Positions 24,034 through 34,600 of a stretch of DNA of 64,000 nt are shown here, piece after piece. The position numbers and the translations under genes were made by a program. The notes below the pieces were generated by a model. The model was not told the DNA's origin. It saw nothing but the letters and a program-made list of their open reading frames with translations, and searched no databases. How positions within the stretch are numbered: position 1 is the stretch's first letter; every line of letters begins with the position of its first letter. The DNA comes from Plumapathes pennacea (taxonomy: Eukaryota; Cnidaria; Anthozoa; Antipatharia; Myriopathidae). The stretch covers positions 32,005,355 to 32,069,354 of the forward strand of contig OZ038462.1 in the NCBI GenBank assembly GCA_964036295.1. Direction: 5' to 3'.

Positions 24034-27000
24034 CTTGTTTTGTTTTATTCACAAATCATAAAATGTGAGTAATTATCACATGATATGACAAGCACATACT
24101 GCAGGTCTTTCAATACAAAACAAAACTGGGATTTTAGTACCATGTATACAATACATTCAATCCCGGATGACACTAATGCATTTGAAGACTCACCATGATT
24201 GTCTGACCATTCTGTACTTGTGCCCTTTCACATGCCATTTGCAGCATGACTTCCTCAGCTGTGTGGACAAAAAACCAGTGGCTGAGTTGAGGTTAATTCC
24301 AATACAGATATGGAAACCTAACTGGTAAAATATCATCACGCAATTACAGTGTAATAACTACACTGCAAGTTATAAATATGTCATTTTAGATTATCAAGCC
24401 ACTTTCAACTACTTGACCAAATATACATGATTGTACAGTTCGAGTTTTGCCATCAAATTTGTAACACATGGCCATTGCAGAGAGGCTATTTGGGGGTTGG
24501 GGACCGTTTTGATAGTCGCTGTTATTGTTGAGGTTGCCGTAATAGGGAAGTTTCAGTAAATGGAAAAGTGTGGAATGCCAGACGGCCAGGATGAAGTAAA
24601 ACTTGGCCGTTGAAGAGAGGTGGGGAGTCTCAAAAACTAAGGCTAAGACCCTGAAAACTTAGACCCTAAATAATATGCAATATGATTCAAACGTTTCCAT
24701 CTCCTTTGATAATGAAAATTGTTCCACCGAAGGTGGAATGACAAGCAGTACACTTTTGTAGCCGAATCGCAAAGTAGCAATTTTCGTGGGGCTACCAATC
24801 AGCAACGCAAGTCGAAACACTGGGAGTGTTTCATACTGTACATTTAAAATATCTGAGCCAAGTAACCATTGCATGTATTTCACTTTTATTGATGTGCTCA
24901 ACATACCCTGCTAGCCGACCAGTGTAAGTAGGCTGTATGAAAAAACTACTAGAAATTATACTAATTTTTTGTCAGTTTTCAAGGTTTTAGTTTTCAATGT
25001 ATTAGGTCATTATTATAGTAACTAAGATGTACAATTCTACAAACACAATTTCAGTCTTGCTGTACTTCAGAATTGAGTACTTTATATGGATGCTTTACAC
25101 AACATGCAGTACACATACAGTGTAGTATGTAAGAAGAGGAAAGCCATGGTGTGGAGCTTTCACTACAAACTGTGGTAGGAGCCTTTGCCTTGGCTGCTGC
25201 TAACACAGCATACACTATCAGCCATGACTTCTCTGGGAAGAGCCCTTGTACTGCATAGTGTGTATGAAACAATTATTGAAGGTTCACTGCACGACATGCT
25301 TCTTGTGAGAGCATTGTACATTCATGATGTCAACTGCTTCTCTACTTTCTTTCTGCCAAACTCATCTTCAAGTACCATAATAGATATATTATTATAGTAT
25401 ATGATCCTTTACCAGCATTTACACAACAGTCAATAAGCACACAATATTTTATGACAAAAATGATTGGCCATAAATCTATACAATAAAATAATTATATGTG
25501 TGGCATCTGTCTGTGTGTCCATCTCTAATGCTTATTTCCAGGCCCCTTCTATGGTGTCATGCAGGAAATGAAATTTAGAATGGTGGATTCATCCGATCGA
25601 AATTTTGCCTCTATGCTGATCGAGCAAGGTTTTATTCTTCTCCTGGGAAATGAGCTTGGAAAGAGAAGATGAGTTGTAAAATTATTGGATATGGAACTAC
25701 TGGAGCCGGATGAAAGAAAAAACGCAATTTTTTAGGTTGATTTATTGTCAAGTTGTGCAATCAAGTGGAGATGGATTGATGCAATTTTATCACATAATAA
25801 TGTGAAAGTTGGCAGTCACTTGACTGTCTGAGATGCTCATGGATATTGATTTGCACTTCCAAAAATGGAAAGAAAGGAAGGTTTGGTCACAGAAAGAAAT
25901 GAAAACAAAAAATAAATTATTTGATACAGTCCCCCCCCCGAGTGATAGTTCCGCACAACCATGGGCACATGTGAATTTGTCAGCATTCACTTAATGGACA
26001 ATAGATAGCAATAAAGAAATATTGATTAAATCAACCAGTTTGCAAATTTTAAGAAATTACTGAGTGACACAAACTTCCCCATATTTTACAGGAGTCACAC
26101 TAGCTCTAATCAATAAACTAGTTGTAAAAATCCCATAAACCTCTTGATTAGTAATCAACAAACCTTCCTCCAAACTTGTGACATGCTCTGGCCAGTAAGC
26201 ACTGCTGTATTTGAGCCTCTTCCCGAGAACCTGTTGATATAATGTACATCTAAATGTAAAATAAAAAGCAAAAACTAATTACACTGCATGTTTGTTCCAA
26301 TAGAGCCCCAAGTCTGACTTGGGTGCATTTGTTTACTCCGGTAGGTGAATTCATCATGACTTTAAAGTAATTTGATTTTGCAACACGAGTGCTGTTCACC
26401 ACATATGACATACAAGACTACTTTCGGGGGTGACTGTTTCCAAGTTTCTGTGTCGCACACCAACATGGTGAAATACATATGCTGATGTATGCATACAAAC
26501 TCATCTGATATTTCTGAATATTCTTCCCCAACAGCTTGGTAATGAAGAACAGTCTGTTTTTTTTTTTTTTTTTGGTTGAGTTTTTTATTTGACTTACTCT
26601 TACACACAAGCAAAAATATTTTCACCATTCTTGGGTTGGATCATTTTCTCTGGAGATTTAGAATACATAGATACGTGACCATGTTGAATCCACTGATTGA
26701 GCCTTTCATTTTATCAAACGTCCTCCAACATGGCCAAGTTTGGAGTATATGGATGGATGGCCCCTCAATCTGAGCAAAGTATTTTTCTGTCCAGCGGCAA
26801 AGCGATAATCACAGTTACGTAACTTATTGGTAAATATGTGCCAACCAGAGATCTATTGTTCGAAGAAAGCTAAACAGGCTGCTGAACAAAATCGAACTCA
26901 GTTACACATAAAATAGTTTTGTGTCCACCAATGGTAAATAACATACATGTACTGCACTTGGATACTGTCAGTACCGTCCATTTTAGTCGTGATCGAATGG

Positions 27001-27367
27001 AGATAATTCGATCTAGCCCGAGTGTCGACTATTTAATCATTATTAACCTTGGTCGTCATGCACACATACTCAGTCGCATTACACAACTTTTCCATAAAAT
27101 AAACACTTAACTAGATAAAGTAAAAAAGGCCTAAGTACTCACCGTTTGGAAGAACTCTGTTGGAACTTGGTAATGCTGCTCGTTCGCAGTGGCCGTTTCG
27201 ATAGCCACGGGCGAATGGCTCAGTTTTCTCACAAATTTCATCTTGTAGTTTGCTTTCTTCTGAACATCACCGCCACAATTGAGTTTGTCCAGCCAACCAG
27301 TCAGGTTTTGCCGCACTCCTTCGCGCAGACTTTTGTCTTCCTCGCGCAGTTGCAAGTTATCCGCCAT
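21708..27367 (-). CDS. Coclaurine N-methyltransferase-like SAM methyltransferase, 5 exons
   Basis: Exons: 27367-27143, 26230-26164, 24258-24194, 22976-22755, 22175-21708. All junctions are GT/AG and in phase, giving 348 residues, the normal length for this family. The N-terminal helices end in 'FFQT|VLGKRLKYSSAYW', a family hallmark. Motif I, 'DLGCGWGS' (about 120-127), binds S-adenosylmethionine. 'RIISIEMFEHMKNYE' (about 182-198) carries the post-II acidic region. 'FFSGGTMPSDDLLIYFQ', 'HWCLNGNHYAKTLEAWLDR' and a C-terminal 'AHYLF'-like end complete the match to plant coclaurine/pavine N-methyltransferases and cyclopropane fatty-acid synthases. There is no signal peptide, so a cytosolic enzyme is likely. 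The substrate cannot be read from sequence; an amine is plausible. Introns hold a (TTG)n tract and a MITE but no other gene. Confidence 0.9.
22284..22395. mobile_element. Short palindromic MITE (GGCYCGGGTTAAACG ends)
   Basis: CTTAGGCTCGGGTTAAACG and TTAACCCGGGCCTTAG are inverted copies extending about 30 bases inward to 'GATCTTAGCAT'. The whole element is about 112 bp, in methyltransferase intron 4. Confidence 0.75.
23999..24033. repeat. (TTG)n microsatellite
   Basis: About eleven TTG units in methyltransferase intron 3, about 205 bases before the end of that intron's upstream exon in plus coordinates. Confidence 0.9.
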
Positions 27368-27387
27368 CTTGAATGTTCAAGTGCATG

Positions 27388-28600
27388 AGCCAATCGTCTG
27401 TCAGCGGTAACCTTCTAGGGGCCCTCGGGTAAGGGCGGGGAATAAATAAAGCACTAGGGTACATATTTTGTATCTTTGGTCTGGAAATTTGCTTGCTTTG
27501 GTATTTGGTCTTTTAATAGGATGAAAAGGTTTGTGATACAAGTCTGATTAGGGTAACAACAACAGAGAGCGATTTTCGCCTCGTTGTGAACAGTTCGTGC
27601 ATCATGCAACATGTCAACGCGACATCATAACAGACAAATTAGAAAACGTCATTTTACTCCCTACAGGACCTCACAAACTCTACCCTGCGAAAAATTCCAA
27701 GCTCCGTGTGAACACGTCTACCTTTACAACAATGTAAAGCGATGTATTATGTGATTTCGAAACAATTACTGTCAAATAGATATAACTAGTTGTGTATAAA
27801 ATTTATAGTTCATTATCATATGATAGCACGCACGCTCTATTTGGTCGATTTGGCGGTCTCTAACTTTAAGTACGGACAAGCACGTTTTTTTCTCAGCAAA
27901 ACGTGAAATAAATACAGAATAAATCTGTTGCTTGGCCCATGCTTGTAAGTTCTTTTGTTCTCGGTTCATTGCAGAGTTAAGGGGAAATACGTAGACCCGA
28001 CGTTACAAATTTATAACGTAACTTGATGTGGTACGAAAAACAACCAATATTTGATTAAAAGGTGTTTATTCGCACAGCACAGCCGGTTGTAACATTGCGT
28101 CCCTACTCGAACAAACAAGTGATGTGTCTGCATGAAAATACGATTTTTAAAAAATGAGTACAGACTTTGAAGGAATTATCATAATTAACGACTAAAAAAC
28201 GTTTCTCTGACAAAGATCCCCGCATAGGCGACTTTCATAATGGCGGCAACTAATTCACATATATTTAGAAGGTTAACCTTGGGAAAAATATTTCCGATAC
28301 CACAAGAAAGGGTATGCTTTAAATAGTAACTCTGTGCAATTCCAACGGTGTATCTCGAAATAAAGTACAGTTATTCGAATGCAAGACGTAGTCAATACAT
28401 GAAAGCAAGGCCAGTAAGGCCACATTGACTTTCTCCATACAAATCTCTACAAATTGAAACAGCTGTAACTTGGCAGATTTTCACAGCAAGATGCTGAAAT
28501 TTCTCAAGAACACGAATTTTGGTATGTACTTCCAAGCGATACTCGTATCTTTTTTACTCACGCAGCAATACTAAAAAACAGCGGCCACGCCTTTATGAAA
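27388..28600. other. Intergenic region between methyltransferase 5' end and ABHD2 3' end
   Basis: No gene is visible. It should contain the methyltransferase promoter on its left side. A minus-strand AATAAA (plus TTTATT at 28065-28070) might end the ABHD2 transcript, although it is about 540 bases past the stop. Confidence 0.5.
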
Positions 28601-28610
28601 GAGGTGTATG

Positions 28611-31600
28611 TTAATGGTATTGATAGTTCCTCACAGCTATAATGTATTCCATGACCGCTTTGTCCAACCAAGTTAATGAGGACATCGTCATTAAACCGCC
28701 TTCGTAGAATCCAAGATGGCCGCCATGGCGCGTCGTGACGAACAAGGCTTTTTTATTATCTCCTGAAAGAAACAAAAGGGCTTGTAAATTTGAAGAATGC
28801 ACAGAAGAAGAATCCAAACGCATGGACAGGCAGTTGTTCTGGCAGATATTGTACGCAACATAAGTTCGTGATTACCCACAAATACTCATCTGTAAATCAG
28901 GGCCCGGTTTTTCAAAGCACGATTAGGCTAATCCTGGATTAGGTCTAAACTTTCATGTCATTTACATGCCTGAAAATGTGAAGGTTTCGTCAACAACAAC
29001 TTTCTTTATGCGTTTTTAAGCTGGAACAAGCTTTTTAATCCATCTTCGAGCAAAAGTCTGCAGTTTATTGGCAGAGGGGTCGAGAGAAAGAATTTCGTTA
29101 ATCCTCGATTAGCTTAATCGGTTTTCGAAAAACCGGGCCCAGAAATACAGCAGAACCCCGCTATCCCGAAATCTCAAGGGAATCGAGAAATAGTTCGAGA
29201 AAGCGGGGAATCGAGATGCTACAAAACGGAAATTTCTAACAAGTTCACTTTCGAGGAAAATCGAATTCTGTTCGAGATAGCGGGGAGTTCGAGATAGCCG
29301 AGTTCGATATAGAGGGATTCTACTGCGTTACCTCGAACTCTCAAGGAAAGCGAGAAAAAGTTCGAAATAACGGGGAATCGAGATGTGGGGTGATACAGAA
29401 GGAAATCCAAGGGAAGTTGTATTCTGTTCGAGATAGCGGGCAGTTCGAGATAGAGGGGTTCTGCTGTACTCACATGGGGAATCAGATACCACTACTTTTT
29501 AGAAAGACCACTGTTGCTTCCGGCAAAGTTACCTGCACCACAGTTTTATGGTCTAAATAGGGGGAAAGGAAGACTAATCGCCAGAGAGTGAGAGTTTGGC
29601 TGTGGTGCCAGTTTACTGTACCAGACTGGCTAACTAGAGAGAAGGAAAAGCGGCGGCGTCTACTTACTGACGTGTTTCTGTGGTACAGCGAGCAGCTGCT
29701 CTGGAACTAACGGGTCATCCAGTGAATTAAGTAAAAGAACTGGCAAGTTGATCTGGACATGCAAAAGCAGAGTGTCACAACCAAAACACAAGATTTTCCC
29801 CTAGCGTGTGCATAATGCGCACTTTGCGAGGCTAAGACACTCGACGACATGATAAAAATTGGCGGACAGAGTGGACAACAGGCTGTAATGGTCATAATAC
29901 AATAATGTGTAGAAATTAAACCAGTCTGAGTAAGGAATTAGTTTACAGCCACTCACAATTATATGAGAAGTAAAAAGTACCGTCCACATTTTAAATGTTT
30001 CAGTCCCTTTTTCGATGTTTTGCCCTTTCCTTATTCTAACTGGTCAGTTTGGTCGTGAGGTGACAGGTCTTTGTTTTTGTCATATTCGATTTGTCTACTA
30101 CCCTGGGTGCCAGAAGTTTCTCGCTCTCGGAAGCTCCGAGCTGCGCGGCCGCGTAGGGCTGGGGGCGAAACCACTGGCGGACGAGGGCTGGGGGCGAGTT
30201 TCGCTCAAAGCCCTACGCGGCCGCGCAGTTCGGAGCTTCCGAGCGCGAGAAACCTCTGGCACCCAGGGTATTTGTCTACTCGTTTTAGTTTGAAATGAAT
30301 AAGTGGTATGGGTTGAGACTGTTCTAAGTTAGTGAAGTAGTCAGCATTTCAATGAGTCGTTGTTGGTACATTTGTGCAATTAGTGACGCGTTACAGTTAA
30401 GCTGCGAGCAGTTACCCCTGTTCCCTCCTAGATCGTATTGCGAGAGTCCGCGCGTCACACTCTACTGCGCTAGCGACTGGGCTCTCGCCGGCAATATGAT
30501 CTTGGGAGGGAAAAGGAGGGATTTCTCACACTCTATGTTACAGTAGACGTTTTCCGACTTGAATTTTCCGCAGTGCTTATAAGACCAAGAACGAAACAGC
30601 ATCAAAATAATAGAGCTGGCGTACAAAAAAACGGCCTTCACTAAAATGTGAGACTGGTAAAATTCAATTGATAAAGAAAGCTTTCAATAATCAGTAGCAT
30701 TGTTAGCGCTCAGTCCGTTTTCATGAAAAGACCCAGCCCATAGCGGGTTTGAATCAAAGACTTACGCGATGCATGAAATGACAGCAGCTGCTCCTCTCAT
30801 AAAAATTTTCCAAATAGTCAAAACCTGTCATCTTCCTAGAGGAGATTAAAATAAGGCTGGTTATCAGGAAGGAGAGGGGGGCGGGGCACAATCGACTAAA
30901 GGACGCTTTAAAACCATCTGTTAGAGTCAAACAAGAATTTGATATTTTAAGAGTCGTGTAAATGCATTTCATTACACTAGAAATACGATATGCAAAAGTA
31001 CATAGTGCAAACTCTGACAGCTTCCCTATAGCTTCAGTTTTTTTATCGTAATTTTTAACGTTGAACTTTGTAACTAACGTAATTTTACGAGCTGTTTTAG
31101 CTCTTAGGCGCCTCGTGTATAATTAAAGAATGTTGCCTTTTATTACCTGTCCTACCATTTCTCTTAAATTAGCATTTTGTAGTCCCAGCTTCTTATTTGA
31201 AATTTTATAATTGGGCCTGGATTAATGCACCTTGTATCCAGATACGTAAAGAGTAAGGGGGAAAAAAGACAGAAAAACAAAAGAACATTGACAATTTTAA
31301 CAAAAAGCAATGGAATTGAAGGCCTGGATTAATGTACCTTGTGTAAACCTCGTCGAACTCTTCCATGGACGTCACTGGTTCCACACTGCAGCACTTATAA
31401 AGTGTGTTTTTATGACGGTGGACCAGCAGCCTCATGGTCTGTGCAATGCCCCAGTTGTAAAATCGACGAAGTCCATCCCATTCTTTCAACATAGGTAATG
31501 CCCTGCCAGTAATGAACACACATCTTTAAGTATTGACTATAAGTGTACGCAGGTAAGCTCTAGGTCCTCTGAGTGCAGATTATTCATATCTTGAGTTAAA

Positions 31601-31629
31601 CAAAGAACCTTTTACAACCAACTTGAATC

Positions 31630-31687
<58 letters not shown>

Positions 31688-34600
31688 CTTTTTTTTCTTT
31701 TTTTACTGATTTACTCTGACATTGTGTCGATGATTTCACATAGCCTGCACAGCATTTTAAGGCGTTCATTCATCGGGTAAGACGATTCGGCATCTAGACC
31801 TCTCCATTTTGGGAGCAAAACATTGTCCCATTAAGCAGTGTGCGCTGTGTTGCGGACATCAACATCGAAAACGACTGAAATTATTACTCAATATACGAGG
31901 TTTATAGTTAGGAGGAACTGGCTCAGCATATTGTGTAGATTCCCTAAAACCCAATGGCTGCATCATCGATTTCTCCAGAGAACTGTGGACTGAAATGGTC
32001 AGCGAATGCTCTGATTTGTAAACAAAACTGTGCAACGCGTGACAGTGGCTGAGTCAGTATTGATCAGGGGAATAATGGGAATCCACCTGGTGTGTTGGAA
32101 CCAGAGCCTCATTTGAAGAACGGTAATCAATGGGAATATCAAAGGTAACTGGCAACGGCACGGGATGGTTAACCCTTTCGTTCCTGAGAGTGATCAACTT
32201 CAATTTTCTCTTTCAGTCTCTCACCAGAGATATATCGTACAGTATGGAGAATTTGCTACTTGATAGTTCAATCAGATGAAAGCTGATTCGCCTATCAATT
32301 CTCACTATATCACTCATACATTTTCTTGAATGATTAGGAGAATTTGTATTTTGAGCTCAGGAGTGAAATTAGGATTAAATACCAGTTCGGGCTTTTAGCC
32401 CTGGCCAGACACCTAAACGGATTTATCGGAGAAGTTTCAAGGAAAACGTCTGCCCACTTCTGGAGTCAGAAGAGAAGGGGGATCAGTTCTTCCTTCAAAA
32501 ATGAAACTCTGTAAATTGGAAAACATGTGTATAGGGCCACGGGGTTATTTGTATTTTTCACTATTTTTAGTGATACCCTCGATAAATAGAGTTTGACTGA
32601 ATGGTCGAGTCATTGCCTGACGGTGTAGCCGGGGAGTTTCAACCTTGTGTAGAAGAGGATTGTCAAACTCTCTGTTATTAGGAACCCGTCAGTCTCAACA
32701 AACAAAACGGACCGTGTGCACCAGATCATTGCGAGCCACAATATGGTCATCGTTTGGGGACCCGAATACTGTACGAAGGAGAAATTGACAAATAGTCTCC
32801 TCCGCAGTAGATTCTGGGGAGTGGGGCAACGACAAAGAAACGACTGCGGTGGAGGTTAGAAGATGCCCCACTAAGTAGAGTACCACGCAAAGGTTTCCCT
32901 TCCACAGAAAAGAGGAGGTGCGGAAAGAGATAGAAGTCATGATAAGCTGTGACGTAACTCTCTGCGGTCTTCTACTGTTGTTTTGATGGCGAAGAGAAAT
33001 GGCACAAGGAGATTCTGTGTCGACTACAGAAGGTTAAATGAGGTGGCCAAGAAGAACGTGCACCCGCTATCAAGGTGATGAGACATCCTGGCTGATGCTA
33101 TGTATTTGGTTTCGCACTTGGTGGACTTAGTGAGGGATAATTAGTAAATCCCTGTAGCGGAGGAAGATAGGGAGTTTCTACAGAGTTTCTACACCGTACG
33201 GTTTCAGTCCAAAAAGATGTCCCTTGGACTCACCAACGCACCGGCGACTTTCCAGCGAGCCTGTGAGGCCCCAGTTGGTTAGACTGCCTGGTGTATTCGA
33301 ATGGCATCATCATTTTCGCTGGCACGCTTGACAAACACCATCGCAAGCTTGGCGAAGTGCTGTAGCAGTTGGAAGATGCACGGCTGAAGCTTAATGCAAA
33401 GAAATATCAGCTACTTATCGAAACAACGTTGTTACTGGGCCACCAACTGTTTGTGCCAGGGACATCATGCAGGATCGCTGTATTGTCTCAAGGTTAGTAC
33501 AAAATGGGTCAGATAGCTTCATCGCGATGGTCTGGGGAATGAGCTATAACTGTCAGGGAAGCAGTTCACTGTGCAAACTGATCACACTGCCCTGAAGTAG
33601 CTGCACATTTTTAAACGTCAAGTCTCGCGTTGGCTGGAAAGCTGAGCTAAGTTTGATTTGAGCATCAAGCAGAATCTACAGGTGGTTTGGAAGGAAACGG
33701 ACTTGCAGTATAATTGCGTCGTGCTGGAAACGCGACACAAGAATTACCACTGCAAGGAAGGAGAACGTTGCGAAACCTAACGTTACTCAGCAGCAAGAAT
33801 ACCCTGCTGTTAATTCAGCATTGTCATCGCTTCAGGAGGGGCAGAAGCCTCCAAAGAGCCCATAATCAAGCGCCAATCCTGTTGTAGGGCGCCCTGGAGT
33901 CCGTGAAGGCGGATGGTCTATTTCACCGCCGGTATGAGCGAGGACGAGACCGCGACTTATGGTCTTATGGCTTTGTCTTCCGCGGAACTTACTGTAGCGT
34001 TTGAAGTACTGGAACTCTCTTGCATGAAATGCCACCCTAAGGACACCTTGTATTTAAGATGGCCGAACGCGGAAATGCACGGTGATACTGCAGGGGCTGA
34101 GGGGCTGGCACAAGCATGTGGTGGATTACCGCACACGCTGCCGGAAGGGTGGAGAACAAAATGCACCTCAGCGGAAAGCTAGGGCTCCAATAGAGACAAG
34201 CCATGTTGAATATACTGTACCACGGAAAGGGTGGCTTTGGACTTTCTTGCACCACTTCCAACATACTGTAGCTTTGATCTGGCAAATGTCCAGCATCAAT
34301 AGGTTCTGAACGAGTTGCATTGATGGAGTTCAGCCATAGGTTGATAAATATCAGATTTTATGTAGAATCCACATTTTGCTCTATAAACTCTGATGGTCAC
34401 TTTCACTAAACATATTTTTAAGCCAAATACACTTCTACTACTTCACAATAAATTTAAGGTGGATGATTGTCATACCTCTTAATGTCATAGCCCTGGCACA
34501 CTGATATGGCACATGCAAATTTCATTTGTCTTTCTGGTGCTTCTCCCAGATACTTTAACAGAATATTTCCTCCCATAGAAAATCCCACACCAAAGAGTCT

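Noticed and set aside
33832-34309. Several overlapping open frames with protein-like composition
   Set aside because: They are shifted pieces and antisense shadows of the Ty3/Gypsy integrase region.
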